Source of the DNA: Acanthaster planci
Lineage: Eukaryota > Echinodermata > Asteroidea > Valvatida > Acanthasteridae
Direction: 5' to 3'
Assembly: GCF_001949145.1 (NCBI RefSeq)
Contig: NW_019091539.1
Location: 1,269,598 to 1,333,597, forward strand
Length of the DNA: 64,000 nt
Position numbers and translations under genes: made by a program. Within the stretch, counting starts at the first letter, position 1, and every line of letters starts with the position of its first letter. Positions 19,660 to 36,981 of the stretch are shown here, piece after piece. The notes under the pieces are model-generated. The model ran no database searches and was not told the DNA's origin. It was given only the letters and a program-made list of their open reading frames with translations.

Positions 19660-22600
19660 ACACAAGGTGACGTCATCATGACATCATCCATCTGGAATAA
19701 TTCTTGTATCAGGGTCGTCTTTGTTGGCTGTAACTGAAAACGATTACAGATGCCAAAGTTACCATAATAGTGTTTTGTTAACATACAAAAATTCAATGGG
19801 CTAAAAACAAATGCAGAAAAAACTACTGCTTTAAGTGGGTGTCACGTGATTTACGGTCAAACAGAAGAAAAATTATGAAATATTACTGGATATTTTGAAC
19901 TCTTAACTCAAACTCTTTTTTAACTTTTTTTAACTTTAACTCGAACGAAACGAAAAATTTAGTGTGATTTCTCTTTCCTTCTCATAGTAATCTTGAGCAA
20001 AAGAGAAGGCTAGTCAGTCATTAGTTTTTAAGTCGAAAAACATGTACAAAACCTATGGAGAAAAATGCAGCTTTAATCTCATGTCACGTGACAGTTTTAT
20101 TTTGACAGCCCCACGGGTTGTTGGACTACCTATGCTCCCAATACAAAGTCAATCAGATGTATGAATGCACCAGTCTTTGACATCAGAAAAACGTGTACAA
20201 AACCTATGGAGAAAAACTGAATCTTCAAAATTTAATAATAAACCACGTGATGACGTCATCACGACAATGACAATGTTTTTTAAACCGTCTCTTACGGTTG
20301 GGCCAAAAATCTTGACCTAACACATATCAAATCAGGTCTATAACAGTGTAAAAGTCTGGCTGTTGGAAAACGTGTACAAACCCCATGGGGAATAATTAAA
20401 TATTCAAATTCAAAATTAAATCGGCTGATGATGTCATCATGACGTATTTCTTTTAGGACCATCCTTGGATGATAGTCTGCGACGTTTGAGGTCAATCAGA
20501 TATCAAACTACCAAAGTCGTCTGGTGGAAGAAAACGTGTACAAACCCTATGGGGAAATAGTCTAGAAAAAAAGGAACTAGAGGACATCTGTCTGTTTGCC
20601 AACAGAACAGAGGGCTTTTTCGCATTCCTGTCGTTAATTTGAACAACGAACACACTGCGCAAACCAGAGGGTGCAATTATTTCACACCATGGCCATTCGG
20701 GTCCAAGGTTCGAACCCCATCAGGCATGTACTTCAGGAAATAACATGCTTTAAAGAGTGCATGTACATGTACTAGGTAATTTAAATCCTCGTCTGATGAC
20801 GTCATCATTACTTGAGGTAAATCTTGGACTAAAACACTTCTTTTTCTTTTCAACTCGATGAGATATGTACTTCAGGAGATAGAGTGCTTTAAACAGTGAA
20901 TTTTTATGGTCAAAGGACTTGTCACCAGGTGACGTTATCATCATATGAGGTCACTATTCGGCTAAACCACTTCCCTTTCAAGATACTATCTGCACGGTTT
21001 GAACACAATTTGACATATGCTTCAGGAGATATAGAGTTAGAAATAGTGCACCTTTAAAGTCGTGTGGCTTGTCACCTGATGACGTCATTATCACATGAGG
21101 TAAAAAATTTGCCGAAAGCACTTCCTTTCCAAGATATAAGCAAGGTTTGAACCCAATCGGACATACACTTCACGAGATATGGTACTTTAAATTGTGCACC
21201 TTTAATGTCACATTACTGGTCACAAGATGACGTCATCATCACATTAAGTGAATTGTTGTGTAAAATACTCCCCTTCTAAAATATCTAGAAGGTTTGAACC
21301 AAATCAGAAAAGTACTCTATGAGATATAGTGCGTTGAAGAATGCACCTTTAATGTCACGTAACTTGTCACCTGATGACGTCATCATCAAATGAGGTCAAT
21401 AATTGTCACTTCCCTTCAAGATATCTGCAAGGTGTGAACCCAATTGAACATATACATCAGGAGATATAGACTTTGAGATAGTGCTCCTTTCATGTAACAT
21501 GACTCGTCGGTTGATGACATTGTCATCACATGAGGTCAATCTCCGTTCATAAACCTTCCCTTTCTAACTATCTGCAAGATTTCAACCCAATCAGCATGTT
21601 CAATACAAAATACAATACAAAACATTATTTTGTTTTGCCCGGAAAGAGCCCAGATAAGAGATTTTAAACATTTGTTCCTTTGGTGTTCCCTACAATGCGA
21701 CCTGTTCTCAGCGGCACGTGCTTGGCATTTTGCCAGGTCCTGAGTATAAGTCCTACGCACTGTGCGCTGCCGGCCACACGTTACAGTCAGATATTGAGCG
21801 TCTACGCACACAGTACGCGAAAGGGATTTTCGAGTTCACAAATATCGTAAGGGAGTTTTTGTCGTCGGTTCTTCAGCTGTGTGATGAAGTACATCACTTC
21901 GGCACCTTATGCACTTGACTTCAATGTTTTAGCTATCTACTATCTCTTCATCTACTGAACATCACATGCTTAAATCTGTTACAGTTGATTTTTTACCGAA
22001 CTTTGAAGAATAAAATAACTTTTTATCATAACTTTTGATCTGATGACGCCATCTGGCCCCAAATCTTACATATGTGTTAACTGGGCTAAGATCATCATCT
22101 ACATCAATCTTCAGGTCAAACCTCACCACAGACATGTACTAAAACTTCATTTCTCAGAATTTTTAACCTGTCACTAAAGGGCGCTCGACAATTACGAAGA
22201 CAATTTGAAGAATGCTATACCCCAACAGACTAACACCGTTGAAAACAACTTGATGCCTATAACCACTTTAAAACAATAAGCCTACTCCTGGTTTCGACCG
22301 GAAGGAAGGGTCACGTGATTTGACCAAACGAGATGAATTGAAGACCCAATTTTACTCTGGCACTAACCGCAAACAGAATGCTGCAGGAGGCCACGGTTGG
22401 TTTTATATGGATTTTTGCAACATTAGCATTGTATTTAAATATTCAAAATTTAATAATAAATCACTTGGTGGCGTCATCATGAAGTAATTTTTTTAGTGTT
22501 TTTTTGCTTCCAAGTCTTTCCTTTGTGTAACTTTGAGGACGACTGAAGATCACTGAAATACCAAAATCGGGCCTTGAAAATGGGCTGAACTAAATATTTA

Positions 22601-22660
22601 AAAATCAATCTAAAAACCACTCGATGACGTCATCATAACGTCATTAATCTTTGCACATCT
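19660..22660 (+). repeat. Tandem arrays carrying TGACGTCA palindromes
   Basis: Two related degenerate arrays. In the first, CGTGTACAAA followed by CCTATGG-like sequence recurs at about 20044, 20195, 20374 and 20538 (spacing 150-180 bp). In the second, CTTCAGGAGATATAG with AGTGCACCTTTAATGTCA recurs about every 140-148 bp from 20731 to 21460. Units typically include a TGATGACGTCATCA core. The exact octamer TGACGTCA, the CREB/ATF consensus, occurs at 19668, 20251, 20797, 21080, 21228, 21375 and 22625, with near-matches between. Regulatory use is not shown. Confidence 0.8.
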
Positions 22661-22769
22661 TTGAATTAAGGTCTTTCATTGATGTTAGTTTGATGAAGAT
22701 TCGATCTTGCATTGACCAAAGTCGATGGTGGAAGAAACGTGCACAAAACAAATGGGCGTTTGGTCAGAA

Positions 22770-23080
22770 GAGGAAGAAGAAGAAGCACAAGAAGAAGGAG
22801 GAGAAAATAAAAAAAAGAACAAAAAGAATGCCTTTTTCGCAAAATTGCGAAAAAGCCCCAAAAAACCACAGAACAAAAAGAATGCTGTTTTTTCAAAATT
22901 GCAAAAAAAAAAAAACAAAGGAAAAACTAGAGAAAAAGAACGGCTTTTTCACAACTTGCCAAAAAGCAAAAAACAGAACAAGAAATGCCTTTTTTGCAAA
23001 ATTGCGAAAAAGCAAAAAAAAACAAAAAAATTTAACGAAAACAAGAGCTGTTTCGCCGAAACAGCTAATTACTTGTTTTG
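22770..23080 (+). repeat. Purine-rich low-complexity tract with small palindromes
   Basis: A/G-rich tract with recurring AACAAAAAGAATGC and the palindrome TTTTTCGCAAAATTGCGAAA (about 22832-22853), echoed at 22888-22913 and 22987-23012. It ends with the perfect inverted repeat AGCTGTTTCG/CGAAACAGCT near 23046-23067. The Lys-rich open frames across it are composition artefacts. Confidence 0.75.
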
Positions 23081-25340
23081 CATTTTATAGACCTCACTAG
23101 CCGTTCGTTAGACTGAGCACTGACTCTACATTTTGAGTCACAACCCAGATAAGCTTGGGAACTCTGTACATCAACTTTGTGTTGTATCATTTCCATCCTT
23201 TTAAGGCTAAGTTAGGATGTGTCCATTCACGAGCAGTTTATAGTTATGAAAACATGTGAATTTTACTGTCAATTTTGTCTATATTTCACAATTTTTCGGG
23301 GGGGGGGATTATGACTTTAAAATTGTTTATATCGTCTGGAATTTATTTTATTAAATCCAATCCGAAGTGTACTAAAGTAAATCTTCCGGTATCCGCATTT
23401 CATTTCAGCGGTAGATGGACTACGCCTTGGGGGTAGTCCCAGGGTCAGCCGAGGTATCACCACAAGAGTTTAGGGTCACCGTGTTCACCAGTCGTCTGAC
23501 GTTTTTGTCGGGGAAGCTTCAGCTGCTCTATCTGCTATAAGACCCTGGGCGTCGATCGGGTTAGGTGATGCCTGGCCATACTAAAAACTGCAAAGTTTTG
23601 ACTTTTCAGGGTCCCAAAGATGCTTTTCAATCCAGGCCTCCTTCCCGTTGCTGTCCACCACGTCGCACCCCTAACTACGCCACTGCCCAGAGCGGCATTT
23701 GCTTCTGAACCAGAGACGACATTCAAGAAAAAAGATCCATCCAAAGAATAACGAATTTGTTTTTTCCCCCAAAGCCCTATGATTATGTCTTTTCTATTCA
23801 ATTTTAATACCAACTGTCATTAAATACATCAATGTGAGGAAAATATATACCCTCAAGGATGTACATCCAAAATAGGAGGTTTGACACGAAAATAATCGAG
23901 ATTTCACAATACTAAGGCAGCACTGATTGGCAGAGCTACTTTCATTATGGCCTGTCTACTTGCTCTGCCTATCAGTTCCCCCTTACTATTGTGTGTTATC
24001 AAACCTTTTTTGATGCAACACTCATGTCTTGGCCCCTTTTCAGTTAATTTCAGGCCAATTAATCCGTAAAGTTAGGGAATCCCTTTGTATTTATCAAATG
24101 TGGAAGGTATGTCTCAGACAAAGAATGGGTTCCTCTCAAGACCCGAGATCTCAAGAAGGATCTGGACATGGATATTCTCTGTAAGAGACCATTATGAGTG
24201 ATGCCCTCACATTGCACTTTGGGTTTGTCGCTGCCGTATATCACACAAAGTATGGCATTTTTGACCTACTTAAGACACAACCCGGATTATGACTTTTTCT
24301 GCCCATGATGAATCCTGCACCAACGTCATCTTTCCGTCACTGCGATTATTGGATATTACACTTAAAACACGTATCAGCCCTCACGAGCCAAGAGGCCGAT
24401 CCCTGCATTAGCCTGCGACTCACATTCTTTAGTCTATGCTGGGGACTTCAACCATCATACTATAATTATGGGGATGCCATGATGGCTGGGAATGACTGTA
24501 ATACACAGAACGGTGACAGCAAAAGCAGTGAATGCTACCAGTTCAAATATTCTACGGCACCAGATGAACAATCCACGCCGGAAAAATCCGAAAAATAATA
24601 TGAATCCACCTATTTTATTTGCTGCCTCTTCATGTACCCGGACATGGACTTTTAGGCCACCGTGGTGGGGTGGTAGTCCATCCACGTTGAGCCAGACACT
24701 AGATGTGTGATCTGATATTCCTTTTAACTGATGATTCATGAGTGTCATTCCAGCACTTGAACACTTCAGTAAGCCTATTTGCACATCAAAAATCCCTGTA
24801 TGCAAAATAATTACATAATTGTTTAAACTCGACAATATTGTATACAAAGCATGATACGGTCACCCAATAGTTATTGTATAATTGTTGTCTACATAGTGAT
24901 AAAAGTGGTCTGGCAAAACATGCAATTGAAATATAAAATTTGCAATTTGGTAAATTACCCCGGTGTGGTGGCTCAGACAGTGATGACAATGACTTCTGGA
25001 GCTAGGTTTGCCGGTGATGGCCAAACCAGGCAAGCTCCCCAAAATCTCTTGATGAGCTACCGGCATAAATAATACAGTACATACAAGTATATAAAAGACA
25101 TGATAAAAACGTCTTCATTAGCATAATTACTAGTACAGTGGAACTGCAACATGTTTAAGTGCAAGAGAAAGCACGCTGCATTAAATCTAGAAAGCCTATA
25201 CTTTCAACGTATAATTATAATCATGGAGAACAATGTTCGTCAAGCCCCAAGATGCTAAGCATTATAAGACCCACGTACATGTAGGTGCTGTGCATAACAG
25301 CGCATATGCCACACACGAGGTCTACCATATATGTACTATT

Positions 25341-25986
25341 AAAGGCCGTCACACCTTGACGACTTAGCTAGCGTATTCCGACGTAGAAAAAATTTGGTGA
25401 ATACGTCGGCATACGCTGAACCTTTTTTTTTTTTTCAATTTTGGGCATATACATAACGCATTCATACCGAGTTGGACGTACACATAACGTATTACATGAA
25501 GTAACTTACATAAAACGTTTCTGTAGGCCTAACTTATAGATCACTTATGTACGGTAGGTGTAAGTTAGAAACACTTTCAGCAGGTTCTGTAGTCGTCCGG
25601 AAAACGTCAAATACGCATACACACGTCAATATGTGTTGGAGATAAGTTTGACATAGGTTATACATAGGTTGAAATCACGTTAGACATTATTTAGACGTAT
25701 TTCGACTTATGAGTAACTTACAAGTTGAGTATGTGGGCGTGTGTCAACAATCCCCTACAGCTTACGGTCCGCGTATACGGGACGTATGGGCCATGCACTG
25801 GCATAATGTCAAAATTTTCGACAACCTCGCCGTACTATGACGTATAACAACGTGCTTCACCATGCCCATAACTTCTACAGAACTTGCCCAAAACTTATTC
25901 AACGTGCCCGGTACGGCAGTGTATTCACCAAAATTTTCATACGTTGGCGTACAATGGCTTAATCATCAAAGTGTAACAGGGCCTTT
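25341..25986. mobile_element. Non-autonomous DNA transposon-like element, 646 bp
   Basis: Imperfect terminal inverted repeats of about 65 bp: the left end AAAGGCCGTCACACCTTGAC and the reverse complement of the right end, AAAGGCCCTGTTACACTTTG. Both continue through a TTTGGTGAATAC block. The interior is rich in ACGTA motifs and has no transposase. Target duplication is not clear (TTAA-like left, TTAT-like right). Confidence 0.7.
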
Positions 25987-28314
25987 ATGTAGAGCGTTGA
26001 TGCAACGTTACATGTATTGTTTATACTTAACCTGTCCGACATATAGCTATCTAATGTGAAAGAATCCCACAAATGCGATAGAGAAACCGCTCCCCAAATG
26101 AATTAAAGTGCCATTAGCCTCAAGTATAAGACCAACAAATATGGTGGTCAGCGGTTACAATCATATAAGTCCAGTAAGCAACAAACTTTTTTTAACTGAG
26201 CGTTGCTCAGTTCGCAGCGGCAAGAAAGACCACACTGGAAAGTTCTCGAACACTCAACGCCCATATGTGCGTCCATGAGGCTTGACTAAACACATTGCCG
26301 CGCCACTTAAATTACCCTGAACCATTAAATCTATTGGAATTAACATGGATTATAAACAACACAGTGTTTACAAATTAGTAATTTATATTCGAGCATTAAT
26401 TAACCTAGCTGAAGACATGAATGGTGAACTCAAGAAGACTATTGACTATTGACAAGAAGACTATGTTGACGCCCTGTCTGCGCAAGTCACAATATGGCTT
26501 GGGGGCTGCATAATTCATTAGCTTTCGCTCCTTCAGGGCGTTAACGAAACTACAAGCCACTACATTTACCTTCGCATTATTATATGTGATGTGATATGTG
26601 AAGCCCTTCTCATGGTGAGCTTTTGTCATTTAGAATCATATCAACTTCCAATTAATATGGACACACTTTTGTTTTCAGATATATTCCAGTGATGTTTCTT
26701 GATCGTCTACAACATGAATCTCGGTTGTCTAGAATCAAAATTCAACAGTTTTGAAAACAGGGCAGTGCCCAGATTTATTTGAAGTCGATATGCACCACAA
26801 TGACAAAGTCTACCATATATAATGGGTTTCGGAGATCACATCACAAAATGAGAATTTTGACAGGCTGCACAGCTGTTGTGCCCTAAGCCAGTCCCGATTA
26901 ATGTTTTTGAACTGAGGGGAGCTGTTTAACCGCCATACAGGCACTATTTAAACAAAGAGTTATCTCAATACCCCATACCAGGTCTGACAAGATTCGCAAG
27001 GCAAGGTCAGGCAAGACTGATCCAAATGTCAACTGTTATACTCTGGACTTGATTCAGGAAAATCTTAAAAGAAAATAAATTTCCTGCAACACTGAGCAGA
27101 GATTCCTCACTTTCAAACGTAAAGAAAAATTCATGTGAAATTGTGCTGAAGTGGTGGGCGCCGTCGTTACAAAAGTTGTTTTCGCAACATATCGGATCAT
27201 CAACTTATAAATAATCCACTAATTAAAGATACAAAAAAATTATAATCTGCACATTAATCTTTGATTCAGCTGAACAAATAATTGAGAGTACGATGTTTGC
27301 TGACAAGTTCAGATAGTGAAAGTTGTTCTGATCGCTTTGCATCACCTACTCTGCTCCAAGTCAAGGTTGCATCATTGTTTTCTTGCGATTCGTGACTGCT
27401 CGAAACTGCTCGTGGGGCTTCTCCAGAAAATCTAGTCAGTCAGCACGTAATTCGAAAAAAATTGAGAAATGTCCTTTTATAACTGCAGGTTTTGTAGGAA
27501 GTATTCTGCAGTCATTGCAGTTATTTTTTTTCTGCGGGATATGGATTCGGGGACTTTTGATTATAAGTAACAAGTTTATTTTCATGACCACTGCCTATGA
27601 TTCTATATGTAATTTAATGAACTATAAAAAATACAAGAATTGTAATACTTTTAAAAGCTGTTTTATTCCATTAAAAATAAACTGTTGTATTGTATATTCC
27701 CTCCGAATGTGTACCCGCAAATTCTTCACTTACAAACATTAGTGGCTATTTTATCTCTGCGAAAAGAAAATCAGCTTTATAGAATTATCCTCTTAAAATA
27801 AAGATTATACTAGGGTTAGAAAAATAACAGATTTAAAATAAGAAATATCGGAAATTACAAAGGATTGTCTCGGTTGTTTGATTTGAACCATAGTTCTATA
27901 AAAGATTGCATCAGTCGTAACCCTCCCAGTTGAAAGTCTTCCCCTTGATTGCTGTACGCCCTCTTAAAAAGGTTAGTTAGTCTTGGTGTATTTTCTAAGG
28001 ATATTCTTCCAAAAACAATTCTGCCAAATTCTTCGTGACTGTAACTATAAAAACATTTCCAGATGCAGTCCGCTATGAGGTGAAATTGCATATTTTTTGA
28101 GCTCCAACATTACTTTGTTTGAGGACAAATGCACAAGCTCAGAATAACTGGTTCTCAATTTAAAAAGAAGGGAATATAGGTGCTCTAAAGACTGGTAGTA
28201 AATTGGGAGCAATTTTTATTGCTGCTACTCTGCAAGAAAACTGACGAAATTTTTCATTAACACCCGTCGGCTTTCGCACACTTTGTTGTTTAGTGTAATT
28301 TGCTGATATTTCAG

Positions 28315-31952
<3,638 letters not shown>

Positions 31953-31968
31953 ACTGCGGGAACAATTC

Positions 31969-31974
31969 AATAAA
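31969..31974 (+). terminator. Polyadenylation signal of amylase C
   Basis: AATAAA 17 bp after the TAG stop, implying a very short 3' UTR if used. Confidence 0.55.
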
Positions 31975-33667
31975 CATGATCTCTAATTTCTCAAGGGTAA
32001 TGCATTTTTCTAAAGACTGGAAGATTATTTTTCCAAAAGATGTGCATTATCGAAGAAATACAGTATATACATCAAAATTTTTGCCGCAAGTGACGGGAAA
32101 ATCCCCCAATGGAGAATACAACTTTATTTAACTTGAGTTATTTTTTTCTTGGACATAAAAATTCAAATTGCAATTCTAGCTATTCAATCCTTGAGACTAA
32201 TTTATCAGAATAATGCAACCAAAACCGAAGGTATTTGCGACTTAGTACCGATTCTATAATACAAAGCTCTTACAAAAACATCGATGTCAGACCTACATGT
32301 ACATTACAATGCAGTTAGCAAACAAAATCAATTAGCAAACAAAATAAAGAGCCATCCCTACATTTCCCGTTTTTCTCTGTGTTAAAGTGTCCTTGTGTAG
32401 GGAGGTCCCACGTGACGAAATTAAGGATGTAATTTTGTGGGCTTTTTTAATTATCGATATTTTTCATAATTGCTGTGCTTTCGTATATTATCTCTGTTTT
32501 AAAAAATGTAGACATTGTGCTCACTCAGTGCCGCCTCTGCTGGAGTTAATTGAAAAACTCACTGGAGGTGAAGCACAACAAACGAACTTCAACTCATATA
32601 AATTTCCTTTCGTGTAATGTGTATTCTCTCGTCGTCCAGCGCCCGAACGGTAGGTGGAAAAGGTGGCCACGACGTAAGTCATGTGCATATTTTGCTCAGG
32701 ACGCATAAAGTACGTACTGTACACATTCTGAGCATTGAAGGGTTACAAAAATAGAAAACATTTAGTTCACATGAAGAATTTCAAAATAACAAAATAGTCG
32801 GTGTTTGCCTGTTGGCCAAGCTACATCAAACACTACTTGGTCTATTACGTGCGATACTGCATGTATCATCTGGCGATGAAGTCATCTAATCAGGCTGGGA
32901 GTGCGAACGGCAAAAACGGGATTTTTTGTTGGCGGGGAAACACGGATCTTTTTATTCATTTTGGGGTCACAATAAATGTTTTGAAATGGTTACGTATTTA
33001 TTGTTATTTTGAAATACTTCACGCGAACTACATGTTTTCCATCTCTGTAATCTTTAATATGCATGTGACGCACGTCGTTCTACGTGGCCTCCTTTTCCGT
33101 CTACCGGTTCGAACAGGGCGCTGGGAAGGGCTGATGGTTTGCACCGTGATTGCCTACATTGTGCACGACCTGTGACCATGTTGTCATAACTTCCTTTTTT
33201 TAGTGAAGCGTTATTTAAATGTTTTGGTTTGCCACTAGATCTAGGTGGCAAGAAGAGTGAGCGAGCCATTGAAAACGTACAGGGGTTCGATTTTGATACT
33301 TTTCTCTCAGGTTTTCCAGTTTTGTTCATTTTTTTCTCCAGAAAATTCCGTAAAATCCTTTTGTTATTAGTTTCTGGTCTGAGGGGAATTTTTAGTACTC
33401 TGTAAAAAGACTTTACAATCGTGAATGTTCCTGTGTGCTCGAGATTGCCGTATCTAAGCCGGTCTCCTTTCGTGCTGTTTTATATAGCATGCGTGAATAA
33501 TTATGACCTAATCCGTGAAAAAGTCTATTGCAATGCTTTGGCAGGGGAAAAGTATTAGTTAGGCCTACATGATAAAATATGGCCGTGGTATAATTTCAGT
33601 GTGGTAATTTACCTTCTCACTTTGTATCAATGATCACGTGTCTTTTTTCGATGTATTTATCGCTTAA

Positions 33668-33712
33668 CGTGATAAATTTCATAAATGAATTCATTCATCC
33701 AAATTTATCACG
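33668..33712. repeat. Hairpin with 12-bp perfect stem
   Basis: CGTGATAAATTT (33668-33679) pairs with AAATTTATCACG (33701-33712); the loop contains the palindrome ATGAATTCAT. Significance unknown. Confidence 0.6.
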
Positions 33713-36700
33713 ATAACCGAGTGTAATGAGAATGTTTTCAGCAGTGAGGAAGAAAAAGAAAAATATCAAACTGATAACCGCCGCTTGTGTAACGCATTGA
33801 GCGAGCTCGGACGCCTTGCAGAAGCCTTTACCCACAATGCTCTGTGCGTCGTTAGCTGTGACCCCGTGTGACGTATTTCCTTCACTAAGACCTATTGTGC
33901 AGGGCCATCAGCCCTTCCGCGCCCAGAGCTCTGTTTGTAATGGTATGTAATTTTGAATGGGGCCTATGGCTCGTTATATGAGTTTTATATTATTAAGATT
34001 ATTTAGTCGTAGATCTCAGGACTGCTCACTGAGTTGAATTGTTTACCGGTCAAATATTGTAATTCGTTATAATACTGAGACAGCATGGGCTGCAGGGCAG
34101 TGTCTGCCCCATACTCATAGGTAACTTTCCAAGTTTTGTTGTGGTTTGCATGGCTTTTTTTCACCACTTAATGGAATATTTGTAAATGTTTTATTTCCGT
34201 TGTTTTTATCTGCTTGTGACTATAGACTAGTTTGGTCGTGGTTAGGCTGGAGGTGATAAAGATTTTCCAGAAGGCGATATTTGGAAGTTGATTTAGGGAG
34301 TGCATGTACTGCGGTGAAAGGCACAAGGATTTTTGTGCCTCATGTATCAGTAGCATACTTGTGGCGTGACCACGTGAAATCGGGGCCAAGTTCGATCAAG
34401 GACCATAGATACCAAAACTAACGCACGCTAGTCGACGACGGTTGGACTAATCTACTCAACTATTTGCGACCAGCCTACCGAGGTTGGTTGCATCGTTGAT
34501 TGCCATAAACCGTTATTAGTAGCATAGTGCAGAGAGGACTAGTTATGAGAAAAATGCCGGGAAGGCAGTATGTCACAAGAAAACGACTATTTTCACTTTT
34601 ATCTTCGCCTACTTTGCGCTTCCTTAAGCTCTTTTTTCTGCATCGGCCTAGCGACCTGACAACGGTTGACTAGGGTAGTTCGCACTTCAACTTAACTGCA
34701 CATGCCCTGGGTACGTCAACCATTAGTTTACTGGTAGTCCTTGACCGGACTTGCCCCTGCCTGCACAGGCGAAGGGCATGTGGAGGATTGGTCTTAAGTC
34801 TTTAGGTTTTTATGACAGTTGCGAATAATTCAGTTGGAAATGGATTATTGTAAAATGAGGGTTATTAACTGATTTTTTTCTTGTGTTAGACTAGGATGTC
34901 TCTGTAGGTGAGTTTTGGTCAGCCAGCTGCCGGGGTTGGCCTGGTTGCCTTTGTAAACACACTGTAGCTGAATTTCAGGTTGTACTGGGTTATATTTATT
35001 AAGTCTACCTTCAATACTTTCAAATTTTCTGCGAGTTGCAAGTCTTCAATCTGCTTGGTTGAAACTGAAACCAATGAATGTCTACCCCATTGTCACATGC
35101 TGGGTCCTGGACCACAGACAATAAAGCAGCAAATCGCAAATCGCAGCAGTAAGTGCTGACATTGAACGCAGTCAGTCCTTGGCAGTTCACCAACCCACCA
35201 AACCCCTGCTCTCCGACCCTCAGAACCTGCGTGCTCTCTTCCCAGCACCCTGGAGTGTAGAGTCTACCCGTCAGGCACAACTCCCTTCCTCCCCGCAGAA
35301 ACCCAGCTGGTCGCCCTCACACTTGCCGTGAATTTTTCTAAGACACATTTTTCTGCAATTTTATCCTATTCACTCATGAAACTATTTGACATCTCATGCA
35401 TTTGACATGTATTGAAAGGTGCACATTTTTTAACTTTAAAATTATACGTACTTTCCCGGAAAACTAAGGGTGCTGTGGCTGTGATGTCTTTCAAGGAAGA
35501 TATAGTTCATTACACACAGGTTTTTGTTTAAAGTTCGAACCAAGAATCTCCTGAATTGAAACATTTCTGAGAAAGGTTTGATCGCTTGCTTATTGCTACA
35601 TCCTTACACAGCAACGATTTACCAATAGGAAATCTGTACCAGCAAAACGTTTGAAAATGCAGTTTCTTTTTGCACAAAGCAATGTAACATTTAGGTTTTC
35701 CTTCCCGGAGTGACATCACAGAGTTTCTCATTGATAAGGAAATACTCTTTAGTATAAAAATCAACCGGCAACAAACGATCTTTTATAAATAAGAAATGAA
35801 AATGAGGTTATCAGAGACACAATGGTACCCTGTGGGGTTTGTATTAAAAAGTCTGGTGCTGCTACCCTTGAGCACAAAAATTCCTGATTATAACTACTGG
35901 AGTTGTTTGACTGACATGGTTATCAAGAAACAATTGAATGCCGCCAATTCTCGCAGTCAAATCAGCTATCAATTCCAACTGCTCTTTTCCCAGTATACAA
36001 AGTTCAACAGCAGAAAATACTCTTGTTTCTAATGTGACTACAAATCCATACAATAAGACAGAATAATTTTTAAGATGACTCAAATCCCCTTGTCGTGCGC
36101 ACTTCCTGCTGCGTACAAGGTAGTTTAACGTATCTCAATTACAGACTTAATGAATGAATCTAAAATACGAGGGCAGCTCTTAAAATACACAGTCATCTTG
36201 GGAAAGTCAATCCTTCCCCTCTTTAAAGTTTAAGTGTGTTGTTTAAAAATCATCCCGTTGAGTTTTTCTTCCTTCAATTTACTCTTAGGAGAACTCAGAA
36301 AAAAAAAGATTGGCACCGAACATCACTACCGCAAGACAAAGCAAATGAAGACTTCTCAGTCTACCCTGAACCTTTCCGACTTGATACAGACTTGATAGAG
36401 TATCACAGGACAAATTACGGAGCTGTCTGGTCAGTTAATCTAATAAAACCGCTGCCAAAAATCACATGGTATTGTAAGACCCCTTAAATGAGGGTAAACC
36501 AGTAAATATGCTCTGTATGCGATGGGTTTCACCAGACTAAAGATCATCAGCTGTTTCAGACGCAGCATAAGAGGCAAGACTGTGAGAGGATACGAGACCA
36601 CTGTCCAAGGGAACTTCCAATCCTCTGCAACCCCAACTTAAGAATTGAAACAAAACGTGGCGGGTCAATATATGAAACGAAGTTATAAAGCATTGACGAC

Positions 36701-36981
36701 CAATGTTTGCTGTAAACGGTTTAGTGCACTTTATTCTAACTTGATAAATGACAAGGAAATGCATTGTTTTTCAAGACAAACTAGTGGCTGTTACCTGTGT
36801 TGCAAGTGGATAGTCAAAAGTAAAAAAGTCGCTATTAAAAATGATAATAAGATGATTTTCCAGTCTACAGATGCCTGATTATGTTTTGTACAAGTCCATT
36901 ACTGCAAGATACACTGCTCATTGTCAATTCCCGATAGCCTACGCGCGATATCTTTCCTCAAAAATGAATTTTTCCAGTTTC

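Larger units (their letters stand above)
15902..28314. other. Spacer between amylases B and C
   Basis: Apart from the 3' UTR of B and the repeats listed separately (17110-17440, 17640-18430, 19660-22660, 22770-23080, 25341-25986), no gene is supported. Open frames of 60-150 codons in this stretch show no recognisable domain. Confidence 0.65.

Noticed and set aside
20700-20725. tRNA B-box-like sequence GGTTCGAACCCC
   Set aside because: No A box or cloverleaf at the correct distance upstream; at most a SINE remnant or a chance match.
19660-22660. CRISPR-like regular repeat array
   Set aside because: Repeat units are long, diverged and contiguous rather than short identical repeats with unique spacers, and the DNA is eukaryotic.
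22651-23100. 149-codon Lys-rich open frame
   Set aside because: Product of the A/G-rich low-complexity tract; the other plus-strand frame is equally Lys-rich.
24305-24598. 97-codon plus-strand frame, considered as a small gene
   Set aside because: No signal peptide, domain or splice context recognised, and an overlapping minus-strand frame is longer.
24955-25070. Possible tRNA-derived SINE head (TGGCTCAGACAG plus a B-box-like stretch)
   Set aside because: The B-box match is poor and no second copy or tail was found in the window.
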